Assembly (NCBI GenBank): GCA_022708765.1
Contig: JAKIYB010000085.1
Coordinates: forward strand, 1-11,684
Direction of reading: 5' to 3'
DNA length: 11,684 nucleotides
Source: Armatimonadota bacterium
GTDB taxonomy: Bacteria; Armatimonadota; Hebobacteria; CAIYQO01
Shown here: positions 1 through 5,651 of the stretch, in pieces
How the letters are laid out: the number at the start of each line of letters is the position of its first letter
Position numbering within the stretch: the stretch's first letter is position 1
Translations under genes and position numbers: made by a program
The notes under the pieces: generated by a model
Database searches by the model: none
Told to the model about the DNA's origin: nothing
Seen by the model: the letters and a program-made list of their open reading frames with translations, nothing else

Positions 1-1
1 G

Positions 2-1204
2 GCAGCCGCCTTCGCCGGCGAACAGGACGAGATGTGGTGGAACCGCCATATCTTCTTCCTGAAGAGCGCCAGCCCGGCGGGCGCGAACTACTTCGTGATG
101 CGTGACACCTTCCCGAACGGCAAGGATCGCCCGACCTGGTGGACGTGGATGAACCTGGACGGCGCGGAGAAGGTGAGCGTGGACGGCACAGCCTTCGACT
201 CGAAGACGGTGCCATATAATAAGCTGGACGAGAAGGCGATGCCGGTGATGACCGGACAGGCGCTGGAGATGAAGACCGCCTACGGCGCCGCCACCTGGTT
301 CTGGTTCACCCGTCCGCTGCCCATCCGCGCGCGCATGACGTGGGATTACTCCCAGGGCGGCCGCCTGCGCATGCCGAAGGAGTGGTTCCCAAAATTCACC
401 GAGAAGGAAACGAAGACGACCATCGAGGCAATCGCGCAGCCGGGAGCGGATTACTACTACGTGGTTTATCCGCGCAAGGACGCCGAGAAGACGCCCGCCT
501 GCGCCGACCTGGGCGACGGCGGCGTGAAGGTGACCACCGCGGAATCCACCGATTATGTTTTCATCAGCGACACCCCGTTGAATTTCAACAAAGAGAACGT
601 GGTCTTCACCGGCAAGGCGGGCGCCGTGCGCGTCTTCCCCGATTATGTCGTCTTCTGCATGAACGCCGGCAGCGGCAAGATCGGCTACAAGGGCACCATC
701 TTCGAGGGCAATGGGCCGTTCGAGCGCACGGTGCGCACCGCCGACCTGAAGCCCGGCGTTACGGCGGTGAACGAAACCTACGCGAAGAGCATCATCACCC
801 AGCAATATGATAACAATAACGAGGTGCGCGGCGAAGGACCATTCACCGTGAAGCTGGAGAACCGCGCGATCCGCATCAGCGTAGACGGCCGCGCCCGCGT
901 GCTCTACGTGACGAAGCCGGAGTGGATGGACCGCCCGCAATACACCATTGACGGCGTGGAGTGGATGCCGTGCTGGACGGACTACCCAAGCAGCGGCTGG
1001 GGCACGTTTAAAGACACCAACCTCATCGCCATCGCCGTGCCCGACGGCAAGCACGAGCTGGTCATCACCGATCTGGTCTTCCCACCGGTATGGACGCGGC
1101 AGTTTACGCCGGGTATCCCCGGCGTCGTGAAGCCGGCGCCGGCCACGCAGAGCGGAAAGCCCGTCCTCCTCCCTTTTCAGAACATCGGCCAGCCGGCGCG
1201 ATGA
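2..1204 (+). CDS. C-terminal part of a heparinase II/III-like (polysaccharide lyase-type) protein, 5' truncated
   Basis: The frame is open from base 2 to the TGA at 1202-1204, giving about 400 visible residues, so the true start lies outside the window. The first in-frame ATG (32) has no ribosome binding site, and sense residues run straight through it. The visible protein is rich in beta-strand sequence and aromatics. Early motifs such as RHIFFLKSASPAGANYFVMR, and later GADYYYVVYPR and STDYVFISD, resemble the C-terminal beta-sheet part of heparinase II/III and alginate-lyase-like proteins; this comparison is from memory. The catalytic toroid would be upstream, so activity cannot be judged here. 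An ATGA overlaps the stop, but the next gene more likely starts at 1231, 26 nt downstream, so the two are probably co-transcribed. A general beta-rich secreted protein of unknown function is the main alternative. Confidence 0.5.
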   Translation, partial: AAAFAGEQDEMWWNRHIFFLKSASPAGANYFVMRDTFPNGKDRPTWWTWMNLDGAEKVSVDGTAFDSKTVPYNKLDEKAMPVMTGQALEMKTAYGAATWFWFTRPLPIRARMTWDYSQGGRLRMPKEWFPKFTEKETKTTIEAIAQPGADYYYVVYPRKDAEKTPACADLGDGGVKVTTAESTDYVFISDTPLNFNKENVVFTGKAGAVRVFPDYVVFCMNAGSGKIGYKGTIFEGNGPFERTVRTADLKPGVTAVNETYAKSIITQQYDNNNEVRGEGPFTVKLENRAIRISVDGRARVLYVTKPEWMDRPQYTIDGVEWMPCWTDYPSSGWGTFKDTNLIAIAVPDGKHELVITDLVFPPVWTRQFTPGIPGVVKPAPATQSGKPVLLPFQNIGQPAR

Positions 1205-1218
1205 CCGGAAACGCCGCG

Positions 1219-1224
1219 AAGGAG
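1219..1224 (+). promoter_or_regulatory. Ribosome binding site that sets the start of the SGNH hydrolase
   Basis: AAGGAG lies 6 nt before the ATG at 1231. This favours 1231 over the in-frame ATG at 1201, which overlaps the upstream stop codon and has no such site. Confidence 0.7.
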
Positions 1225-1230
1225 CCGCCG

Positions 1231-1887
1231 ATGAACCTGTTGCGCACCGCGCAATTGCTGAAACAGAAGAAACCGCTGCGGGTGGTCTGCTACGGTGACT
1301 CGATCAGCGAGGTTGGACGTTCCGCGAACTGGTACGGCGGGGCTAAGAGCCGCGAGGCGAACTGGGGCAGCCAGCTTCAGGGATTGCTGCGCGCCGCCTA
1401 CCCCGGCGTGGACATTCAGGTGCTGCATTTCGGCATCGGTGGGCAGAACGCCTACGAGGGGCTGGGCCGGCTGGACTGGCTGGCGGAGTATAAACCCGAC
1501 CTGGTACTGGTGGCCTTCGGCGCGAACGACACCGGCTGGCACCCGATTCCCGCGGAGGCGACGAAGCTGGCGCTGAAGACGCTGGCGCAGTGGACGCAGG
1601 AGCGCTACGGCGCCGACGTGGTGCTGATGAGCACTGGCGGCGACAATCCGCGACAGCCTAACCATACCCACGTGGCGGAGACCGTGCAGGCCACCTGCGA
1701 GGCCGCCGGGGAAGCCGGCGCCGGCTACATTGACATCCGCGCCGCCATCCTGCGGGTGACCGAGGACGGCAAGCGCTGGACCGACTATCACAACAGCCCG
1801 CAGGACTGCCACCCGAACGACACAGGCCATCGTTTCTGGGCGGAGACGGTGTTTCAGGCGTTGCAGGCGGCGCTGACAGAGCGGTAA
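1231..1887 (+). CDS. SGNH/GDSL-family hydrolase (probable carbohydrate esterase)
   Basis: This 218-aa protein is the usual size for a single-domain SGNH esterase. Visible family blocks are block I YGDSIS with nucleophile Ser24, a glycine-rich block II (HFGIGGQN, Gly60/61), block III GAND with Asn99, and block V DCHPND with His184. Known family members remove acyl groups from sugars, peptidoglycan or lipids. Here, beside lyase-like and glycosidase-like genes, deacetylation of a glycan is the likeliest role, but the substrate cannot be read from sequence. There is no signal peptide, so it probably acts in the cytoplasm on imported sugars. The acidic residue before His184 sits at -2 (Asp182), not the usual -3, where Gln181 is found. 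The start is set by the AAGGAG site. It is probably in an operon with the upstream gene. A REP-like hairpin begins 9 nt after the stop and may limit read-through. Confidence 0.88.
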   Translation: MNLLRTAQLLKQKKPLRVVCYGDSISEVGRSANWYGGAKSREANWGSQLQGLLRAAYPGVDIQVLHFGIGGQNAYEGLGRLDWLAEYKPDLVLVAFGANDTGWHPIPAEATKLALKTLAQWTQERYGADVVLMSTGGDNPRQPNHTHVAETVQATCEAAGEAGAGYIDIRAAILRVTEDGKRWTDYHNSPQDCHPNDTGHRFWAETVFQALQAALTER

Positions 1888-1895
1888 CACTAAAA

Positions 1896-1936
1896 CTCGT
1901 TCGTAGTCAGCTACGCAGCGGAGCGGAGTAGCGTTC
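1896..1936 (+). repeat. Left REP-like hairpin of an inverted pair
   Basis: The unit reads CTCGTTC, then GTAG (1903-1906), TCA, stem GCTAC (1910-1914), a 13-nt loop, stem GTAGC (1928-1932) and GTTC. It is the reverse complement of 2453-2494 apart from six substitutions and one indel. A GTAG tetranucleotide just 5' of a GC-rich hairpin is the known layout of REP elements, which are mobilised by TnpA-REP (IS200/IS605-like) transposases. Confidence 0.7.
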
Positions 1937-1953
1937 GGGCACAGGACAGGCAC

Positions 1954-2418
1954 GTGTTAGAGAGCTTGTTTGACGAGTTGAAAAGGGCGAGTGACTTTTC
2001 GCTTGATGGCAATCCTCGGCGATTCGCTGAACTCGTCGAGGAGATTGCACGCTCTGGTGATCCGGCGATTGTGCCGCGATTGCTTGGATTCTTCGACGAT
2101 CAGACATCGTTTCCCGATGCCATGTTCGCAATTGTGCATGCTGTCGAGCAATTCGATGACACTGTGTATTTGACCGGGCTTTTCTCAATGATTGAGGAGA
2201 CATGGGCAGCAAGTCCGGAATGGCTGATGGTTTTGCACTACCGGATTCTGAATAGTCCAGACACAATGAAGCGCTATCGCGAAATGGTAGGCAGGTTGTC
2301 CCGAAGACAAAAAGTTGCTCTACGAGACTTGCTCGTGCGTATCAAAAATAACGAGCCGGAATTTTCTGTCCGATGCACAGTGCTGATAAAAGCGATGAGT
2401 CGGTTCTCGTTTTTCTAG
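1954..2418 (+). CDS. Imm30-family immunity protein (orphan)
   Basis: This 154-aa all-helical, acidic, soluble protein has no signal peptide. Its order of motifs matches what I recall of the Imm30 family of polymorphic-toxin immunity proteins: LLGFFDD (residues 43-49), MFAIVHAVEQFDD (57-69), then LHYRILN (94-100) followed by a charged helix. Imm30 proteins are predicted from gene neighbourhoods to neutralise a cognate toxin in the cytoplasm by direct binding. The start is GTG at 1954, with a weak AGGA at 1943-1946. No toxin, secretion or RHS gene is nearby, so it is an orphan; such genes may protect against toxins of neighbouring cells. It is AT-richer than the surrounding genes and sits between inverted REP-like hairpins, which suggests acquisition. 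The family call rests on remembered motifs, not a profile search. Confidence 0.72.
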   Translation: MLESLFDELKRASDFSLDGNPRRFAELVEEIARSGDPAIVPRLLGFFDDQTSFPDAMFAIVHAVEQFDDTVYLTGLFSMIEETWAASPEWLMVLHYRILNSPDTMKRYREMVGRLSRRQKVALRDLLVRIKNNEPEFSVRCTVLIKAMSRFSFF

Positions 2419-2452
2419 CATTGTCTTTCTTCTGGGTACGACCTGCATCGTC

Positions 2453-2494
2453 GAACGGCACTCCGCTCCCGCTGCGTGCCTCACTACGAACGGG
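2453..2494 (-). repeat. Right REP-like hairpin of an inverted pair
   Basis: Read on the minus strand it gives CCCGTTC, GTAG, TGA, stem GGCAC, a 14-nt loop, stem GTGCC and GTTC. The stem differs from the left copy (GCTAC/GTAGC) at two positions on each side, and both pairs of changes keep base pairing. The first base of the repeat is 34 nt after the immunity gene stop. Confidence 0.7.
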
Positions 2495-2529
2495 ATGGTT
2501 TGCTTACTTTATGGGGTTTGGATGCGGGT

Positions 2530-2535
2530 AAGGAG
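2530..2535 (+). promoter_or_regulatory. Ribosome binding site that sets the start of the FAD oxidoreductase
   Basis: AAGGAG is 6 nt before the ATG at 2542. The open frame reaches back to 2476, but that would begin inside the right REP-like repeat, so 2542 is preferred. Confidence 0.75.
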
Positions 2536-2541
2536 CTACCA

Positions 2542-4770
2542 ATGCAGATGAATACCGTTGACCCTGAATCCCTCTCCTTCGATCTGCTCGTCGCCGGCGG
2601 CGGTCTGGCGGGCGTGTGCGCGGCGGTGGCGGCGACGCGAGGCGGGGTGGGGGTGGGCGGCGCCAACCAGCACAATGCCTGGGCGCGCGAAACCGGATTG
2701 GTCGAGGAACTGCTGCTCGCGACGGGAGTTGGGACGCCGGTGAGCGACGTGCTGCTGGCCGAGTTCGTCCGCCGCCAACCGAACCTGACCCTTTTCCTCA
2801 ATACCAGCGTGCGCGGAGTGGAGATGGACGGCGCGCGCATCGCCCGGGCGCGGGCAAGCCAGCTTGGCAGCGAGCGCGAGTTTCTTTTCACTGTCCGCCA
2901 GGTGGTAGACTGCACCGGCGATGCCACGGTGGGCTTCCTGGCCGGCGCCGACTGGCGCATGGGGCGCGAGGCGCGCGGAGAATACGGTGAGCCGATGGCG
3001 CCGGTGGAGGCCGATGCCTGGACGATGGGCAGCACGGTGCTGCTGCGCGCGCGGAACGTTGGCCAGCCCGTTCCCTTCACCGCCCCCGACTGGGCGCACC
3101 ACTACGACACGGAAGATGAAGTGGGCCTGTTCCGCTGGCTGGGCGCGGCGAACGGCGAGACGACCGGCGGCTGGTGGTGGATGGAAATCGGCATGCCGCC
3201 CTTCGACACTATCCGCGATAACGAGGACATCGCCCGCGAACTGTACCGCCGGGCGCTGGGCGTGTGGGATTTCTTCAAGAACCGCTTCCGCGATGCGGCA
3301 TCCTACGCGCCGTACGAGCTGGAATGGATCGGCACCGTGCCGGGCAAACGCGAGAGCCGCCGGCTGCTGGGCGACGTGGTGCTGTCTGAAGACGACTGCC
3401 ATCATGGCCGGCAGTGGCCCGACACCGTGGCCTACGGTGGCTGGTACCTCGACCTGCACACCAGCGGCGGCATCCTCAATCCGGAGGAGCCCGCCGAATA
3501 CGCGCATATTGACGGCACTTACGCCAACTGGGCGAAAGTGGCCCCCTATGGCATCCCGCTGCGCGCGCTCTACAGTCGCAATGTGGACAACCTGTGGATG
3601 GCCGGGCGGAACCTTAGCGCCACCCATGTCGCCCTCGGGTCGGCGCGGGTGATGCTCACCACCGCCTGCCTGGGCCAGGCCGTCGGCACGGCGGCGGCTT
3701 ACGCGCTGGCACATGAGTTGACACCACGGCAGGCGGCGGCAGCGCCGCATATCGGGGAGATTCAGCGTCGGCTGTTGCGCGACGACGCGCGCCTGCCCGG
3801 TATGATCCGCGAGGAGGCTGGTGATCTGGCGCTACTGGCGGAGGTCACCGCCTCGTCGAGTGCCCCGCTGGCGCTGGATGATGTGCTGGAGCAGACGGTG
3901 CCGCTGGACCTTGCCCGCGCGGTGGTATTGCCGCTGAGCGGGCCGTGGCTGGAGGAATTTGCCGTCTGCCTCTCCGCGGAGGCGGCGGGCGATGTGGCGG
4001 TGGAAGTGCAGCGCGTGGAGCGCCTCTGGGACCGGGCGCCGGGCGTGACACTGTATCGCGGCACGCTGGCGGTGGCGGCGGGCGAGCAGCAGTGGGCCGG
4101 GTGCGCGCCGGAACTGCCCGTCGAACCGGGCCTGTATCGCCTCATCCTGCACCCGGCGCCCGGCGCGCGCTGGCACCAGGCGGCGCAGGCGGTGGGCACG
4201 GTGGCGCAGTTCCTCGCCGTCTCGCCGGGCGGCAGCGATCCACACAACCGTCACTGGCCGCGCCTCGCCCCGGCGGAGTGCGCCATCCCGCCGTATGCGG
4301 TATGGATTCCGCAGGCGCGGGCGGCGCTGGCAGCGCGGGTGACGCCGGTTTCGCGCCCCTACGAAGCGGCCAATGTGGTGAATGGCCGTGACTGGCCGGA
4401 GGACTGGCCGAATCTGTGGATCTCCGGCACGGGATTACCACAATGGCTGCAGTGGCGCTGGGATACGCCGCTGACGATTGCGCGCGCGGAACTGCGCTTC
4501 GACAGCGACCTGCATGCGCCCATCCCTCATGCGGCTGCGCCTGGGACACTGGCGACGGAGTGGACATTGCAGGCGTTGGACGGCGCGGCGTGGAAGACGA
4601 TCCATCTGGAAACGGATAATCGCTTCCGCGGGCGCGATGTATGCTTCGATCCCATCACCACCACAGCTCTGCGCCTGGTCATCCACGCAACGGCGGGCAG
4701 CCCACGGGCGCGGGTGTATGCGGTGCGGTTATATGGTCCCCCATCTGATCACGGGACGGCAGTACGGTAA
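2542..4770 (+). CDS. FAD-dependent oxidoreductase with C-terminal discoidin-like domain
   Basis: The 742-aa protein begins with a dinucleotide-binding fold (DLLVAGGGLAGVCAA, glycines 19-24). Other flavoprotein signatures are VDCTGDATVG (from about residue 122) and the C-terminal FAD motif NLWMAGRNLSATHVALGSAR (from residue 350). Residues about 604-742 (RPYEAANVVNG, W-rich, ending RARVYAVRLYG) look like an F5/8 type C (discoidin)-like domain, which suggests carbohydrate or surface binding. The family is the large FAD_oxidored group common in glycan-degrading phyla; substrates are mostly unknown. There is no signal peptide. The region from residue 33 to about 46 appears to lack ~25-30 residues that relatives carry (second beta-strand with its ribose-binding acid, and the GG motif), so FAD binding may be altered. 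It starts 47 nt after the right REP-like repeat and ends 6 nt from the convergent regulator. Confidence 0.82.
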   Translation: MQMNTVDPESLSFDLLVAGGGLAGVCAAVAATRGGVGVGGANQHNAWARETGLVEELLLATGVGTPVSDVLLAEFVRRQPNLTLFLNTSVRGVEMDGARIARARASQLGSEREFLFTVRQVVDCTGDATVGFLAGADWRMGREARGEYGEPMAPVEADAWTMGSTVLLRARNVGQPVPFTAPDWAHHYDTEDEVGLFRWLGAANGETTGGWWWMEIGMPPFDTIRDNEDIARELYRRALGVWDFFKNRFRDAASYAPYELEWIGTVPGKRESRRLLGDVVLSEDDCHHGRQWPDTVAYGGWYLDLHTSGGILNPEEPAEYAHIDGTYANWAKVAPYGIPLRALYSRNVDNLWMAGRNLSATHVALGSARVMLTTACLGQAVGTAAAYALAHELTPRQAAAAPHIGEIQRRLLRDDARLPGMIREEAGDLALLAEVTASSSAPLALDDVLEQTVPLDLARAVVLPLSGPWLEEFAVCLSAEAAGDVAVEVQRVERLWDRAPGVTLYRGTLAVAAGEQQWAGCAPELPVEPGLYRLILHPAPGARWHQAAQAVGTVAQFLAVSPGGSDPHNRHWPRLAPAECAIPPYAVWIPQARAALAARVTPVSRPYEAANVVNGRDWPEDWPNLWISGTGLPQWLQWRWDTPLTIARAELRFDSDLHAPIPHAAAPGTLATEWTLQALDGAAWKTIHLETDNRFRGRDVCFDPITTTALRLVIHATAGSPRARVYAVRLYGPPSDHGTAVR

Positions 4771-4776
4771 AGGAAG

Positions 4777-5094
4777 TCAGGGAACACTGGAAGGACTTTC
4801 AAAGCGGAATCCGACGCCGGTTACGGTGTGAATATACGGTGGGGCATCGGGGGTGGGGCGAAGTTTCTTGCGCAGGTTGCTGATGTGGACACGCAGGATG
4901 TGCAGGGCACCGGGGGTGTCGTCACCCAGCACATGGGTAGTCAGTTGATGGCTGGTGATGACTCTGCCGGTATGTTTGGCGAGCAGTGCCAGCAGAGCGT
5001 ATTCGGTGGGGGTGAGGGCCACCTCGCAGCCGGCGACGACCACGCGACGGGCGGCAAAGTCCAGGGTGAGGTTGCCGCGGGTGAGCGTCGGCAT
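4777..5094 (-). CDS. OmpR-type winged-helix DNA-binding domain (C-terminal half of the split regulator)
   Basis: This part (105 aa from ATG 5094) is a complete transcriptional-regulator C-terminal domain: LTPTEYALLALLAKH, then ITSHQLTTHVLG, LRVHISNLRKKL as the recognition region, and PPYIHTVTGVGFRF as the wing. In intact relatives it binds DNA when the receiver is phosphorylated. The frame is open back to a GTG at 5136 in the palindrome centre, but that has no ribosome site. The ATG at 5094 has GAGGA (5102-5106) 7 nt upstream and could drive separate translation. If so, the product would be a phosphorylation-independent DNA-binding protein. No loss of domain motifs is seen, so the break is probably recent. 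It converges on the FAD oxidoreductase with 6 nt between stops. Confidence 0.65.
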   Translation of the reverse strand: MPTLTRGNLTLDFAARRVVVAGCEVALTPTEYALLALLAKHTGRVITSHQLTTHVLGDDTPGALHILRVHISNLRKKLRPTPDAPPYIHTVTGVGFRFESPSSVP

Positions 5095-5480
5095 GGCGTG
5101 TTCCTCGGCGACGCAGCGGCGCAAGCACGCGCGCACGCGCGCGTGCTTGCGCCGGGATGGCAGGGTTTCGTCAGGTAGTCATCGCCGCCCTGGTCCAGCG
5201 CGGCAATCTTTTTCTGGGGCGCATCGGCCACCGAGAGGAAGAGACAAGGGCCGCTATACCACTCTCGAAGCGCGCGGCACACTTCGTAGCCGTTGATGTC
5301 GGGCAGCATCAAATCGAGAATGACCAGGTCAGGCGGTGCTTCCGCCGCCAGCCTCAGGCCTTCAGTGCCGGTGTGCGCCATGCGCACGTCATACCCCCCA
5401 GCCGTTAACAGAGTCTGCAACAAGCGGCAAATACGCTGTTCGTCGTCAATTACGAGGATGCGGGCGGCGCGTGATCCCAT
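4941..5480 (-). CDS. KdpE-like receiver domain (N-terminal half of the split regulator)
   Basis: From ATG 5480 (GAAGGA five nt upstream) the first ~110 residues are a full receiver domain. They show the acidic pair Asp12-Asp13, phospho-acceptor Asp56 in ILDLMLPDINGYEV, switch Ser83 in FLSVAD, and Lys105 in YLTKP. The SVAD/KIAALDQGGDDYLTKP stretch is closest to KdpE among remembered families. After His-Pro-Gly the frame is shifted, and about 70 nonsense residues follow before the stop at 4941. KPC replaces the usual KPF, and Gly98-Gly99 replaces the usual Gly-Ala, so some drift may have begun. Alone it could still be phosphorylated but could not bind DNA. The partner kinase is not in the window, so the signal is unknown. 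Confidence 0.65.
   Translation of the reverse strand: MGSRAARILVIDDEQRICRLLQTLLTAGGYDVRMAHTGTEGLRLAAEAPPDLVILDLMLPDINGYEVCRALREWYSGPCLFLSVADAPQKKIAALDQGGDDYLTKPCHPGASTRACARACAAASPRNTPCRRSPAATSPWTLPPVAWSSPAARWPSPPPNTLCWHCSPNIPAESSPAIN
5117..5154. repeat. Perfect 38-nt palindrome at the regulator frameshift
   Basis: Arms of 18 bp (5117-5134 and 5137-5154) are exact reverse complements around a 2-nt centre (5135-5136). The repeat is almost pure G+C with an internal AAGCAC/GTGCTT. It lies in the coding sequence between receiver and DNA-binding domains. Confidence 0.9.
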
Positions 5481-5512
5481 GGGTATCCTTCCCTGGAAAA
5501 CAATAATATTTG

Positions 5513-5542
5513 AGTATACCATACGCATCGGAAGGGAAACAA
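5513..5542 (-). promoter_or_regulatory. Candidate promoter of the response regulator
   Basis: On the minus strand TTGTTT (5537-5542) is followed after 18 nt by TATACT (5513-5518). TGG precedes TATACT, giving an extended -10 (TGGTATACT). Transcription would begin about 25 nt before the ATG at 5480. This is a match to sigma70-type consensus only. Confidence 0.35.
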
Positions 5543-5560
5543 TCCGAGAATGAAAAACAT

Positions 5561-5597
5561 CCACGGCCGCATATGCCGTGGAAGGGTGGAACCTTCC
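5561..5597 (+). promoter_or_regulatory. Two overlapping hairpins in the leader of the giant gene
   Basis: CCACGGC (5561-5567) pairs with GCCGTGG (5575-5581), and GGAAGG (5580-5585) pairs with CCTTCC (5592-5597). The stems share bases 5580-5581, so they compete. They lie 55-91 nt before the start codon at 5652. No known riboswitch class was recognised. Confidence 0.35.
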
Positions 5598-5651
5598 TAC
5601 CGGCGAATTGTCCAAATAGTCAGTTCGTTCCTACGACGCGGAGGGTTACTC

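Larger units (their letters stand above)
1896..2494. mobile_element. Candidate non-autonomous element: immunity gene between inverted REP-like ends
   Basis: Two inverted ~41-nt repeats bracket a single gene whose base composition (about 50% G+C by rough count) differs from the >60% of its neighbours. No transposase is inside, and no target-site duplication is visible outside the repeats. The absence of a duplication would fit single-strand, REP-type movement. It could also be two independently acquired repeats that happen to flank one gene. That the unit moves as one is an inference. Confidence 0.4.
4777..5480 (-). pseudogene. Frameshifted OmpR/KdpE-type response regulator
   Basis: A receiver domain and a winged-helix domain of one response regulator lie in two different minus-strand frames. 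With one base restored the gene would encode about 234 aa, normal for OmpR/KdpE-like proteins. The break falls between the receiver end (LTKPCHPG) and the start of the linker (ARVRACLRR), where relatives usually read GELLARVRA. The 344 nt from the start to the break leave a remainder of two, equal to loss of one base. The disrupted segment is the left arm of a perfect palindrome. No histidine kinase is in the window. A sequencing error or two separately translated proteins are alternatives. Confidence 0.7.

Noticed and set aside
2476..2541. Start of the FAD oxidoreductase at 2476
   Set aside because: It lies inside the right REP-like repeat and has no ribosome site; 2542 has AAGGAG 6 nt upstream.
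2536..3750. Long minus-strand open frame (404 codons) opposite the FAD oxidoreductase
   Set aside because: It is a GC-rich antisense shadow: Arg/His/Ala-rich, low complexity, no family motif, while the plus strand encodes a clear flavoprotein.
5512..5529. Near-identical 18-mer shared with 11465-11482 (gagtataccat plus more)
   Set aside because: An 11-nt exact match and 16/18 overall are within what chance allows in an 11.7-kb window, and the two sites have different contexts.
5607..5645. Possible third, decayed REP-like copy (contains TAGTCAG, GTTCG, CTACG)
   Set aside because: The pieces are in a different order and no stem equivalent to GCTAC/GTAGC is present.
5550..5651. Upstream in-frame start (ATG 5550) of the giant gene
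   Set aside because: It has no ribosome binding site and would put 34 charged residues before a clear signal peptide; ATG 5652 has GGAGGG at the right spacing.
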